Origin: Marinicella algicola
GTDB taxonomy: Bacteria > Pseudomonadota > Gammaproteobacteria > Xanthomonadales > Marinicellaceae
NCBI RefSeq assembly: GCF_028401385.1
Contig: NZ_JAQOMR010000001.1
Coordinates: forward strand, 3,702,501 to 3,766,500
Length of the DNA: 64,000 bases
Reading direction: 5' to 3'
Position numbers and translations under genes: made by a program
Part shown: positions 30,025 through 39,675 of the stretch, in pieces
Position numbering within the stretch: the stretch's first letter is position 1
How the letters are laid out: every line of letters starts with the position of its first letter
The notes under the pieces: generated by a model
Seen by the model: the letters and a program-made list of their open reading frames with translations, nothing else
The model's database searches: none
Told to the model about the DNA's origin: nothing

Positions 30025-31199
30025 TTGGATATCCTGACGCTGTGCAGCGTGTATGAAGTGCTGAAATGCGGCGGGCTCAGGCCTGCCGCCCGCGCGCTCA
30101 AACGCCCGCCAGCCAGCATGGCAGCCGCCGTCAACCGGATAGAGAACGAGTTGGCCACACCTCTGGTGCAAAAGCCGGTTCACGGCTGTCGCTGACGCTT
30201 GAGGGCCGGCGGTTGATGCCGGATCTGGCGCTTGCTGCGGGCACCGCCCGCGCGCTCGGCGAGCTTGCGGAGATCGAAGCCGAACGCAGGGCTATGCTAA
30301 ACGTCAGCCTCCTCACGCTTTCGCGCTACTGCCACGTGGCGCGGATGGGCAGCATCCGCCGTGCCGCACGCGAGATCGGCATCGGTCAGCCGCAGCTTTC
30401 CCGGCAGATCTCCGCCTTCGAACATGAGATAAACCGCGCCCTTTTCATCCGCAATTCGGATGGTGTCGACCTGACACCTGCCGGACAGCAAGTGCTGGCG
30501 CTTGCCGAAGTTCTGGAGGAGGTCTGGAAGCGGCTGACCAAGAGTGCAGCCCGTCAGTTTCGCCGCACCGTCTCCACCTGTCATCTCGGCTCTGTGATCC
30601 CGCTCGGCTATGAGAGCAATACGGCGCGTTCGCTCGCCCGCCTTTCGGCGCGCTGGCTGGAACAGCGGCCCGAGGCGCCGCTGTTCATCTCTTCGACCAC
30701 AGCGGACGAACTGATGCGCGGCCTGCAGGGCGGAAGTTATGACGTGGCGCTGCTCGACACTGAGGCGATCCCCGAAAGCTATGAACGCCGGACGATCTCG
30801 CACTCTCGGCTTTCCGTCGTCGGGCCGCGCACGCTGATTGAGAAAAGCGGCGGGGATATTGCCAATCTGGTTCTGACCCGGCCGATCGCGGTGCCGAGCC
30901 TGAAAAGCGGGCTTCGCCAGAAGGCCGATGCGCTGTTCGCCGAAAAGCTGGGCGAGCCCGAACGGGCCGCCATGCGCCTTGTCGAGGTCGATTCCCTGCC
31001 GATCATCGTCAATCTCGTCATCGAACAGGGTTTTGTTGCGGTCCTGCCCGAGGCGGCCTTCCTGACCATGGCGGCCCCGATCGGCAGCATTCCGCTCGAG
31101 GCGCGTTTCAGCCTCACCCTTTCCCTCGTCTGGCCGCCGACGGCCGCCGCCAGCCGTCACGCCGGGCGTATCCTCGAGCTTCTACCTTCGGCCGAGTGA
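30025..31199 (+). CDS. LysR-family regulator with two tandem N-terminal winged helices (frameshifted)
   Basis: The repaired protein has 391 residues. Residues 1-65 form a divergent LysR winged helix (LTLCSVYEVLKCGGLRPAAR then LTLEGRRLMPDL). Residues 96-160 form a second, canonical one (LLTLSRYCHVARMGSIRRAA, GQPQLSRQISAFE, LTPAGQQVLALA), and the LysR substrate domain follows. The frame breaks at the A4 run 30170-30173; one more A gives LVQKAGSRLSLTLEG. The TTG start at 30025 is supported by GGAGG eight bases before. If translation began instead at MLNVSLLTL (residue 91) it would be an ordinary LysR. It is divergent from the ergothioneine-type operon and probably controls it. Confidence 0.75.
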
Positions 31200-31501
31200 A
31201 GCGACGACGTGCAGAAGGTGAGCAATGGTTCTGTTCAAAATACAGTCGAAATCCTAAGTGAGCCGTCTGCAATGGCGCGCGGGATCGGGATGAAGACGCC
31301 CGCCTTCAACCGGTGCTTCGGGCGACACCGGGGGCTTGCCATCGGACGCGCGGCCCTGCCTTTTCTTGCCCGCCTCATGAAGGACAGCCCGGGATGACTG
31401 CCCGGAAGGCTGGAATATCGCCGCATTGTCGCTTAAGTGTAATCCGCCTTTACGTTGGGACGGAGACGGCGCGATCTGCGCCGGGCATGAGGACACTTGC
31501 G
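31200..31501. other. Intergenic region with no gene seen
   Basis: About 300 bp between the LysR gene and the FAH-family gene. I see no recognisable ORF, RNA or strong hairpin. It must carry the promoter of the downstream sugar-acid pair. Confidence 0.5.
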
Positions 31502-32643
31502 ATGATGATTATTGATGACCAGAACGGAACCTGGCTCGGGCGTGTTTTTCTGCCCGAAGCCAAAGGACCGGCCGTTGTAACGCTACGTGGCGGCGCGCTT
31601 TACGATATCACCTCAAAGATCGCGCCGACGGTGCGCGACATCTGCGAAATGCCTGATCCGGCCGGCTATGTCGCCGAGGCACCCGGATTCCGGCTCGCCA
31701 CGCTGGAAGAGATTGCGGATGCCAGCCCCGGCGATGAGAGCCATGTCCATTTCCTGTGCCCATCAGACCTCCAGCCGGTCAAGGCCTGCGGCGTCACATT
31801 TGCGCGCTCGATGGTCGAGCGCGTGATCGAGAAAAAGCCGCCGGCGACCCCAAAAAGGCCGAGACAATCCGCGCGCGTATCGGCGCGGCCATCGGCGCCA
31901 GCCTGAAGAATATCGAGGCGGGATCGAAGGCAGCGGCAGCCGCCAAAGAGGCGCTGGTCCGCGAGGGTCTCTGGAGCCAGTATCTCGAAGTCGGGATCGG
32001 CCCGGATGCGGAAGTGTTTTCCAAGGCACAGGTGCTCTCCGCCGTTGGTCCGGGCGCCGATGTCGGCCTGCATCCGGTCTCGCAATGGAACAATCCGGAG
32101 CCCGAAGTGGTTCTCGCGGTATCGTCGGCCGGCAGGATTGTTGGTGCCACGCTTGGCAATGACGTCAATCTGCGCGATGTAGAGGGACGTTCCGCATTGT
32201 TGCTCGGCAAGGCAAAAGACAACAATGCCTCGGCCTCAATCGGCCCGATGATCAGGCTTTTCGACGACAGCTTTACGCTCGACAATGTGCGCAGGGCCGA
32301 AATTACGCTGACGGTAGCTGGCGAGGACGGTTTTGAAATGACGGGGCATTCCTCAATGTCGGAAATCAGCCGCGATCCGGAAGCGCTTGTCAGCCAAACC
32401 ATCGGCCGGCATCATCAGTATCCCGATGGCTTTATGCTCTATCTCGGAACGCTGTTTGCCCCGAGCGAAGACCGCGAAGTGCCGGGAGAGGGCTTTACCC
32501 ACAAGCCGGGCGACAGGGTGACGATTTCATCGCCCGGTCTCGGCCGTCTTGAAAACACCGTGCAGCTTTCGACCGAATGCCCGCCATGGACGTTCGGTAT
32601 TCGCGCGCTGATGACAAACCTCGCGGCGCGCGACCTTATCTGA
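31502..32643 (+). CDS. FAH-family 2-keto-3-deoxy-pentonate dehydratase, XylX/AraD1 type (frameshifted)
   Basis: The repaired protein has 380 residues. The FAH-fold core is PEVVLAVSSAGRIVGATLGN, then DVNLRDVEGRSALLLGKAKD and ASIGPMIRLFDD (metal and substrate site), ending RALMTNLAARDLI. This long FAH subfamily holds the 2-keto-3-deoxy-D-xylonate / L-arabonate dehydratases that form 2-oxoglutarate semialdehyde. The frame breaks at the A5 run 31832-31836; one more A gives VIEKKAAGDPKKAE. The ATG at 31502 follows GAGGA. The next gene encodes the matching semialdehyde dehydrogenase, which supports the pathway. Confidence 0.75.
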
Positions 32644-32691
32644 GCCGGTATGTGTTTCCGTCCAATTGAAAATTTCCCAGGAGAACTGACT

Positions 32692-34212
32692 ATGACCTTT
32701 AAACCACACGGCAAACATCTGATCGGCGGCGAATGGATTGGGACGGATATCAGTTTTTCCTCAACACCCGTCAGCGGTGAGCCGATCGAATATTGTGAGG
32801 CGAATGATGATCTGATCGACCAGGCCGTGAAGTCGGCCGAGGCCGCCTTCTGGACCTATGGTTATGCGACACGCAGGGATCGCGCCGGATTTCTGAACAA
32901 GATCGCCGACGAAATCGAAAAGCGCGGCAGCGATATTACCGCGATCGCTTCCGCCGAGACCGGCCTTCCCGAAGCCCGCCTCGAGGGCGAACGCGGACGC
33001 ACAACCGGCCAGCTGCGCCTTTTTGCACGCCATATCCTTGATGGCGATTATCTCGACCGCCGCCATGATGCTGCCAATCCCGATGCGACCCCGCCAAGCC
33101 CGGACCTGAAGATGGTACAGCGCCCGATCGGACCTGTCGCCGTGTTCGGGGCATCGAATTTCCCGCTCGCCTTCTCCACGGCCGGCGGCGATACGGCCTC
33201 GGCGCTTGCCGCAGGCTGCCCGGTCGTCGTCAAGGGGCATCCGGCCCACCCCGGCACTGGTGAGATCATCGCTGAGGCGATAGCCGCAGCGGCGGAAAAA
33301 TGCGGAATTCACCCCGGCGTATTCTCGTTGCTGCAAGGCGCGTCGCATGAGGCCGGCAGCGCGCTCGTCACCCATCAGCTGATCAAGGCGGTCGGGTTTA
33401 CCGGCTCGCTTGCCGGCGGCAAGGCATTGTTCGATCTCTGCGCGCGGCGCGACGAGCCTATTCCCTTCTTCGGTGAACTTGGCTCGGTCAACCCGAATTT
33501 CCTGATGCCCGATGCGCTGGCAAACCGTGGCGAGGACATCGCCAGAGGCTGGGCCGGCTCGCTGTCCATGGGTGTCGGCCAGTTCTGCACCAATCCCGGT
33601 ATCGTTATCACGCTCGCCGGCCCGGAATCCGACCGTTTTGCCGATGCAGCCGCAAAGGCCCTCGGTGATGTCGGCCCCTCACCGATGCTCACCGAGGGTA
33701 TCGCCGAAGCATTCCGCCGCGGGCGTGGCAATGTCGCCGGAACGGATGGTGTGAAGACGCTGGTAAAAGCTGCGTCTGAGGGCCGCGAAGGCGCACCGGC
33801 ATTGTTTACCGTAAGCGGCAAGGATTTCCTCGACCATCCGGGGCTTTCGCACGAAGTTTTCGGACCGCTTGGCATCGTGGTGATGGCTGCCAATGCCCAG
33901 GAAATGCGGGCCATAGCCGAACGGCTTGAGGGTCAACTGACCTGCACGCTGCATCTGGACGATGACGATATCGAATTCGCACAGAGCCTTGTGCCCCTGC
34001 TGGAGCGCAAGGCCGGCCGGTTGCTTGCGAATGGCTTTGCCACCGGGGTGGCGGTGGCCGATGCCATGGTTCACGGCGGACCCTATCCGGCCTCGACCAA
34101 TTTCGGCGCCACGTCCGTCGGCTCGCTGGCAATCCGTCGCTTCCTGCGCCCGGTCTGCTACCAGAGCATGCCGTCGGCACTGTTGCCGGAAGATCTGCGC
34201 CATATCGGCTAA
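32692..34212 (+). CDS. 2-oxoglutarate semialdehyde dehydrogenase (KGSADH family)
   Basis: The 506-residue aldehyde dehydrogenase starts MTFKPHGKHLIGGEWIG, with AGGAGA upstream of ATG 32692. VFGASNFPLAFSTAGGDTAS near residue 155, FFGELGSVNPNF (catalytic Glu) near 263 and VGQFCTNPG (catalytic Cys) near 298 match the KGSADH group and not BetB. The end RPVCYQSMPSALLPEDLR is typical. It follows the FAH-family dehydratase by 48 bp and would oxidise its product to 2-oxoglutarate. No sugar dehydrogenase, lactonase, transporter or regulator for the pentose is in the window. Confidence 0.85.
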   Translation: MTFKPHGKHLIGGEWIGTDISFSSTPVSGEPIEYCEANDDLIDQAVKSAEAAFWTYGYATRRDRAGFLNKIADEIEKRGSDITAIASAETGLPEARLEGERGRTTGQLRLFARHILDGDYLDRRHDAANPDATPPSPDLKMVQRPIGPVAVFGASNFPLAFSTAGGDTASALAAGCPVVVKGHPAHPGTGEIIAEAIAAAAEKCGIHPGVFSLLQGASHEAGSALVTHQLIKAVGFTGSLAGGKALFDLCARRDEPIPFFGELGSVNPNFLMPDALANRGEDIARGWAGSLSMGVGQFCTNPGIVITLAGPESDRFADAAAKALGDVGPSPMLTEGIAEAFRRGRGNVAGTDGVKTLVKAASEGREGAPALFTVSGKDFLDHPGLSHEVFGPLGIVVMAANAQEMRAIAERLEGQLTCTLHLDDDDIEFAQSLVPLLERKAGRLLANGFATGVAVADAMVHGGPYPASTNFGATSVGSLAIRRFLRPVCYQSMPSALLPEDLRHIG

Positions 34213-34237
34213 ACAGATCCAGAAACCTGATAAGATT

Positions 34238-34269
34238 ATCGCCTCGCATCGGTTTCGATACGAGGCGAT
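34238..34269 (+). terminator. Hairpin terminator after the KGSADH gene
   Basis: ATCGCCTCG and CGAGGCGAT form a perfect 9-bp stem with a 14-base loop, 26 bases after the stop, followed by TGTCGTTTT. Confidence 0.6.
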
Positions 34270-34357
34270 TGTCGTTTTCGCGGGAACAAACGGAGTTCAT
34301 CGACCATCAGGCAATTCGCCGGCGCCGATGGCCCCAAGCTCTGTGACCACGCCAGTA

Positions 34358-35437
34358 TCATTTCTCCGGGGACGCGGTTGGGCAGGTGGCAAGCCCGTTT
34401 ACAATGCCGCAGGGCCGACTGGGCCTTTTCCAGGTTGGCGCTTCAAGCATTTCCTTCCAGGCCAACGCCACATGTTGCATGCGAAACGGCGCGGGAATGT
34501 CGACTATTGGCGGCGACAGGCGCCATAGGTCGAGCCTCGCGCCGACAGCATCGAGTTCATTGCTATCGATTGCCTGTCCGGACACACCGGCAATCTCGTC
34601 ATTGACGCCAACACCCTTGTGGAAAAGCACAGGTGTCCCAATGGCGTTCGCCTCGGCCAAAAGCTGACTGAAGGGTCCACCGCACCGCGTCTGAGGATAG
34701 AAGACGCACAGTGAACGCCGCATCCGCCCAATCATTGCGGTGCGGGGAAGACGGCCGAGAAAGTTGACGCCGCTAGGAATACGGTCTCCCGGCCACACAA
34801 GACCGGCCGGCTCGGCAATATCAAGCCGCAGCGCCGGTCGGTCGCGGCGCACGGCCTCGAACTTGGCGAGGACCTCCGGCATGCCTTTCAGAGGCATGCC
34901 CGGATAGAAAAGCCGGTCGGGATCACGCGGCGTGTCGTCGGCAACAAGGTCATCGTCAACAGGCGAATAGATCCAACCGATCTCCGGGAGCCAGCGATTT
35001 TCGGGTTGCAGAAATGCCGTGACGCCTTCGGCATGGGTGCGCGAAACGCAAATGATCTTGATCCCGGCATCGGCCAGTGCCTCGCCCATTCGACGATTGT
35101 GACGTCCGGGATTGCGGTGCAGCCACAGGAAAATCGGGCAATCGCGGTTAAGCTTGCGGGCCCGCAGTGCGGCCTTCCAGGAATTGATCACGATGATACC
35201 GGCGACGCCGGCAACATTGTCGCCGTTAACGGCATCGAGCGGACGATAAAGACCGTATCGGTCACGGTCCATGATAGTCCGTCCATTCTGGTAGAAATGG
35301 AAACGCAAGCTGCCGCTCAGCGCGCGCGCGACCCGCAAAACAGCGGTTTCGGTTTCGCCAGCTGCATAGCCGTCAAGCGCGGTCACGGTGCAAGACGTCA
35401 GGCAAAATGGGTCGATAATGGCTACGGCGGAGGACAC
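34358..35437 (-). CDS. Glycosyltransferase-like protein
   Basis: The 359-residue protein resembles GT-B glycosyltransferases of the GT1/GT4 group. SWKAALRARKLN and FLWLHRNPGRHNR lie in the N-terminal domain. RLFYPGMPLKGMPEVLAKFE near residue 192 and a C-terminal CVFYPQTRCGGPFSQLLAEA near residue 262 form the nucleotide-sugar region (the 'P..E.F...EA' pattern). No membrane segment or signal is visible. It stands alone between the convergent KGSADH gene and the divergent Crp/Fnr gene. Donor and acceptor are unknown. Confidence 0.65.
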   Translation of the reverse strand: MSSAVAIIDPFCLTSCTVTALDGYAAGETETAVLRVARALSGSLRFHFYQNGRTIMDRDRYGLYRPLDAVNGDNVAGVAGIIVINSWKAALRARKLNRDCPIFLWLHRNPGRHNRRMGEALADAGIKIICVSRTHAEGVTAFLQPENRWLPEIGWIYSPVDDDLVADDTPRDPDRLFYPGMPLKGMPEVLAKFEAVRRDRPALRLDIAEPAGLVWPGDRIPSGVNFLGRLPRTAMIGRMRRSLCVFYPQTRCGGPFSQLLAEANAIGTPVLFHKGVGVNDEIAGVSGQAIDSNELDAVGARLDLWRLSPPIVDIPAPFRMQHVALAWKEMLEAPTWKRPSRPCGIVNGLATCPTASPEK

Positions 35438-35676
35438 TTAGCGCGCCTCCTTCCGCCGCGGGAGGCAGGCTTCGGACATCCAGGTTCTCCTCGTGTAAGG
35501 CCCGTATCTGAACCCTTTCATTGCAGTACGCATTAAACTGGTTTGAAATCGGAAGATTTGGCGAAATAATGTCACTCGCCACGCAAAACAGATCAGTTTT
35601 CCGTTGCGATGCGTGCCCGCGCACGCCATTTTTGCCGGACCCTGGTCGCAGGGCCTTTCGCCAAGGATCGGAGCAG

Positions 35677-36411
35677 ATGAGCCAAAATAGCTGCCTGGTG
35701 CAGAAACTGTCACATTACGTGCCGCTGAACCCGCGTTCGCGGGACAATATCACCCGTCTGGAGCGGGATGAAAGGGACTATGGCAAGGGTACCGAAATCC
35801 ACCGGGAAGGCCAGCGCAATGCGAACCTCTATGTCGTCAAGCATGGCTGGCTCTACAGCTATACCGACATGAAGGACGGCCGAAGGCAGATTGTCGAAAT
35901 TCATCATCCGGGCGATATCGTCGGTTTCTCCGATATTGCCTTCGACACCTGTACAACCGTGTTGCGCGCGGCGGAGGACGTTCGCCTCTGCCCGTTTCCG
36001 AAAAAGGATCTCGACGACGTTTTCCGCGACGCACCGCAGCTTGCCGCCCTGTTGTTTGCGCTTGCCGTACGTAACCAGGTCATCCTGATTGATTTTCTCC
36101 AGGCCATCGGGCGCATGAGCGCGCGCGAGCGGATCGCCTATCTGCTGCTCGATCTCATGGCCCGCCTGCGCATCACCAACAAGTCGATGAAGACCGTGTT
36201 CCGCCTGCCGCTCAACCAGACCGAGATTTCCGATGTTCTGGGACTGACGAATGTCTATGTCAGCCGCTCCTTCATGGCCTTGCAGAAGGACGGCCTGATC
36301 CGGCGCGACAATGGCACCGTCGAAGTGCTGGAGGAGGAAAAGCTGGTGCAGCTCTGTGACTTCGTTGACCGCCATTCACGGGTCGATACGAGCTGGTTTC
36401 CGGCTGGCTGA
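35677..36411 (+). CDS. Crp/Fnr family transcriptional regulator
   Basis: About 244 residues. The cyclic-nucleotide-like beta-roll covers residues 30-125 (REGQRNANLYVVKHGWLYSY, IVEIHHPGDIVGFSDIAF) and the C-terminal HTH is at about 175-220 (LPLNQTEISDVLGLTNVYVS then ALQKDGLIRR). There is no N-terminal Cys cluster, so it is not a classic Fnr oxygen sensor. The start at 35677 (MSQNSCLVQKL) has GGAG nearby; an in-frame extension upstream to 35569 is less likely. Ligand and targets are unknown. It is convergent with ptsH. Confidence 0.8.
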   Translation: MSQNSCLVQKLSHYVPLNPRSRDNITRLERDERDYGKGTEIHREGQRNANLYVVKHGWLYSYTDMKDGRRQIVEIHHPGDIVGFSDIAFDTCTTVLRAAEDVRLCPFPKKDLDDVFRDAPQLAALLFALAVRNQVILIDFLQAIGRMSARERIAYLLLDLMARLRITNKSMKTVFRLPLNQTEISDVLGLTNVYVSRSFMALQKDGLIRRDNGTVEVLEEEKLVQLCDFVDRHSRVDTSWFPAG

Positions 36412-36452
36412 CCGCATGCGCACATCCGGCGCCGACCAGAACGGCGATCGGC

Positions 36453-36731
36453 TCAGCTCTCTTCTCCGAAACGGCCGGCAATCAGAGCCTTGATGGCGTC
36501 AAGCGCCGCTTCCGCTTCGGGACCTTCCGCCGAAACGACAATCGTGCTGTCGATGCCGGCTGCCAGCATCATAAGCCCCATGATCGATGTGCCTCCAACG
36601 GTCATCCCGTCCTTGGTGACACGGACCGAAGCGTCGATCTTTTCAACGGTCTGCACAAACTTCGCCGAGGCACGCGCATGCAAGCCCCTGCGATTGACGA
36701 TCGTGAACGTGCGGGAAACCGGATCGTTCAT
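36453..36731 (-). CDS. ptsH: Phosphocarrier protein HPr (NPr type)
   Basis: The 92-residue protein carries H18 in RRGLHARASAKF, the site phosphorylated by enzyme I, and Ser49 in GGTSIMGL, the site used by HprK. In rhizobia HPr does not feed sugar uptake but passes phosphate in the nitrogen-type PTS. It ends the chain chvI-chvG-hprK-EIIA-ptsH, all leftward, with 8 bp to the EIIA gene. Enzyme I (ptsP) is not in the window. Confidence 0.95.
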   Translation of the reverse strand: MNDPVSRTFTIVNRRGLHARASAKFVQTVEKIDASVRVTKDGMTVGGTSIMGLMMLAAGIDSTIVVSAEGPEAEAALDAIKALIAGRFGEES

Positions 36732-36739
36732 CGGGGCCG

Positions 36740-37141
36740 CTATTTCCCGCTCAGGACACGGCTTGCGACATTGATATAGCGTCGCCCCGCGTCCTCGGCT
36801 TCGGCAAGCGCCCTTGCCATGTCGTTTTCGGTACGCACAGCCACCAGCTTGATCAGCATCGGTAGATTGACGCCGGCAATGACCTCGGTCGTGCCACTAT
36901 TCATCACCGAAATGGCGAGGTTGGACGGCGTGCCACCGAACATGTCGGTCAGGATGATAACGCCATTGCCGCCATCGACCTTGCCCACCGCAGCAAGAAT
37001 ATCGTCGCGGCGGCGGTCCATATCGTCCTCCGGACCGATCGAAACGGTCTCGATCGCTTCCTGTGGCCCGACAACATGCTCGACCGCCAGCCGGAATTCC
37101 TCCGCCAGACGTCCATGGGTCACAAGCACCAGTCCGATCAT
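36740..37141 (-). CDS. PTS system mannose-type EIIA component
   Basis: The 133-residue protein starts MIGLVLVTHGRLAEEF with His9 as the phosphorylation site. ILTDMFGGTPSN near residue 65 is the second hallmark of the ManX/EIIA-Man fold. No EIIB or EIIC is nearby, so it is a regulatory EIIA as in most alphaproteobacteria. The start at 37141 is chosen from the family start; the raw frame extends 36 codons further upstream. Between it and hprK lies a 158-bp gap containing a weak TTCACGTGAA palindrome. Confidence 0.92.
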   Translation of the reverse strand: MIGLVLVTHGRLAEEFRLAVEHVVGPQEAIETVSIGPEDDMDRRRDDILAAVGKVDGGNGVIILTDMFGGTPSNLAISVMNSGTTEVIAGVNLPMLIKLVAVRTENDMARALAEAEDAGRRYINVASRVLSGK

Positions 37142-37299
37142 TTTCGCGCCACTCCCTTTGCAACTGTCCACGCCCATCGCCTTCGCGCCGACAGTTTCGC
37201 ATCTTGTCGATGCGCGCGCGAAGTGCAAGAAAAATGGGGACATTTTCACGTGAATTCAAATACACGCTCCTCGGGATGCCCGGACCAGGCATTGCCCGT

Positions 37300-37790
37300 T
37301 CAAGGATCTACGAAACGGCTTGGCCGAGCAGGCAGGCCAAATTCAAGCCCCGGGCAGAGCGCGCACAGTTTGTAGAACGGGGCAGGCGCGGGCCAACGCA
37401 GGAAAAGCTGCGGCAGGCGGTGGTCCTGATCGTCAAGCGCAAGCCACCCGTCACGCGGCAGACGTTCGGCCTTATCGGCCGGGACGGGAGCCAGAGCAAA
37501 ATCCATGACAGCACTGTCGAGATCCGGCACTTGCGCAAGACCGGAGCAGCGGACCTCAATCAGACCTGCGATGGCGCCAGGGGCAGATGCGATGACCCGG
37601 CCGGACGCAAATGTCACCAGAACCTGATCGTCGGCCACCAGCGCCGCGTAAAGGGCATGGCGCCGCGCCGCGCCGAGCAGGGCGATTGCGAGTTCGCTCT
37701 TGCCGGCGCCGGAAGGCCCGGTGATCAGGATACCCGTCGCGCCGATGACAATCGCGGTGGCGTGCCGGTTTACGGGGCTCCGGCCGTCAT
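37300..37790 (-). CDS. hprK: HPr kinase/phosphorylase, short alphaproteobacterial form (frameshifted)
   Basis: HprK phosphorylates HPr on Ser. The protein of about 163 residues holds only the C-terminal kinase domain: Walker A ITGPSGAGKSELA near residue 21 and ALVADDQVLV near 50. The N-terminal domain of Firmicute HprK is missing, as usual in alphaproteobacteria. The frame breaks at the G4 run 37774-37777 (+); one more C on the coding strand gives MTAGAPVNRHATAIVIGATG from ATG 37790. That start overlaps the chvG stop by ATGA, which supports the repair. Confidence 0.9.
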
Positions 37791-39659
37791 TGCGCCTTGC
37801 CGCCGGCGGCGGGCAATTTAAGGGTAAAGCGCGCGCCCTTCGCTGCACCGTCAGCTTCCGGACCGGCGATGTTTTCCGCCGTCAGCGTACCACCATGAGC
37901 CTCGGCGATCTGTCTGGAAATGGAAAGACCGAGACCGGAATTCTGGCCGAAGGCCTCGCCATCCGGCCTGTCGGTGTAAAACCGCTCGAAGATCCGCTCC
38001 AGCGCATCCGGGCGAATACCGGGGCCGTTATCCTCGACGGTAATAACGATCTGGTTGCGCGTGCGCGTCAGCGTGACTTCGATGCGCCCGCCCTGGTCGG
38101 GCACGAAGGAGCGTGCGTTTTCGATCAGATTGGTGACGATCTGGCCGATCCGGAGATCATGGCCAAAGGCCTCGAAGGCATTTTGCCCTGACTGGCGGGA
38201 TTGACGGTGAGGTCGAGTTCAACCGACTTGTGCCGCCTGCGGGTTTCGCGCGAAATCGTCACCAGATCCTTCAGCAGGGCCTCCGCATCAAAGCGTCTGG
38301 CATCCTCACGCGCCAGTTCCGCATCGAGGCGGGAGGCGTCCGAGATATCGCTGATCAGCCGGTCGAGGCGTCGAACATCATGCTGGATGATTTCCGTCAG
38401 CCGCGCCTTCGATTCCTCGGTTTTTGCCAGCGGCAGGGTCTCGACCGCGCTTCGCAGCGAGGTGAGCGGGTTCTTCAGCTCATGGGCGACATCGGCGGCG
38501 AAGCTGTCAATGGCATCGATCCGGTCATAAAGCGCCGTCGTCATTTCCCGAAGCATGGTCGAAAGATGGCCGATCTCGTCCTGACGGGCGGAGAAATCCG
38601 GGATTTCCTCGCGCTCGCGCGGCCCGCCGCGGCGCACCCTGACGGCCGCCTCGGAAAGGCGGCGCAGCGGACTTGCGATCGTCGATGACAGCATGAAGGA
38701 AAGGATCATCGTGACCAGCGCCGTGACCCCGAAAACACGGATGATCGCAATCCGCTCGGCGTGGACAATCTTGTCGATATCGCCAGCCTGCGTGGACAAG
38801 AGCAGGACGCCAAGCACCGCGCGAAAGCGCTGGATGGGCACGGCCACGGAGACGATCAGGCCACCCCGGTCTGTGACCCGCACGACGGCCGAACGCTGCG
38901 CGTCGAGCGCTTTGTTGACCTCTGGATAAATCGAGCCATCGCCGCCGGGCGCTTCTTCGTAGCGCGGCAGATCGCCCGGCTGCAGGAACCGGTTCATCAG
39001 ATTGCCGAGTTCTTCGCTGATGTTTTCCGTCGTTGACTGGGCGGTGTCGGGTAAATCGTAGCGCAGAACCTGACCGCGCGAATAGAGATAGCGCGAATCG
39101 AGGATCAGATTGGCGTCGGGGTCGTAAATGCGCGCGCGGGTGCGGGTCGGCGAAATCAGTCTCCTCAGGATCGGCGCGACCTTTTCCGGATTGAGCGGAA
39201 AACGCAGATCCTCATCGCTGGACGATGGACGCGCGCTCTCGCCCGCCTGCAGCTCCAGAAGCTTCTGCGGGTCGATTGTCAGCGTATCGGTTTCGACCGA
39301 AGCGGAAGAGGCGATCGCACCTGCAATGATCTCGCCCTGGGTCAGAAGACTTTCCACACGGGCATCGATCAGTCCTTCACGGAACTGGTTGAGATAGAGG
39401 ATGCCGCCGACCAGAAAGAACAGTGCCAGAAGATTAAAAACAGGATACGCCAGTTGAGGCTCGAAAACACGGTCGAGGCCAAGACCCAGCGCATGACCGC
39501 GAAGGGCTTGCGCCAGCGCCGGGCCGGTTTCCTGCTTTCTGCTTTGTCGCCGTCTTTCGTCAATCTCAACCCTGCTTGCGCTGCCGCATGCGGCGCTGGC
39601 CACGTTTGAAGCCCGCAATTGCGCCTAATCTGTGTCGGGCTGTCCGGCTTGCTTGCCAC
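37787..39659 (-). CDS. chvG: Sensor histidine kinase ChvG/ExoS (two frameshifts)
   Basis: ChvG is the membrane sensor of the acid/envelope response of rhizobia. One hydrophobic segment is before LYLNQFREGLIDARVESLLT, the characteristic start of the periplasmic domain. A second is near FGVTALVTMILSFMLSSTIA, followed by HAMP and the H-box AADVAHELKNPLTSL, then NLIENA, DNGPGI and GLGLSI of the ATPase. Repairs: one base at the A5 run 39436-39440 (rejoining the N-terminus) and one A at the T4 run 38181-38184 (GKNAFEAFGHDLRIG). The start is uncertain: GTG 39659 or TTG 39569/39563. Coupled to hprK by ATGA. Confidence 0.92.
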
Positions 39660-39675
39660 GCCCTGTCCGGCGAAC

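Noticed and set aside
31209..31397. 62-residue ORF after the LysR gene
   Set aside because: No ribosome site, no recognisable domain, and several overlapping frames of equal size.
37242..37257. Third parS site between the EIIA gene and hprK
   Set aside because: Only 11 of 16 bases match; kept as a weak relative, not annotated.
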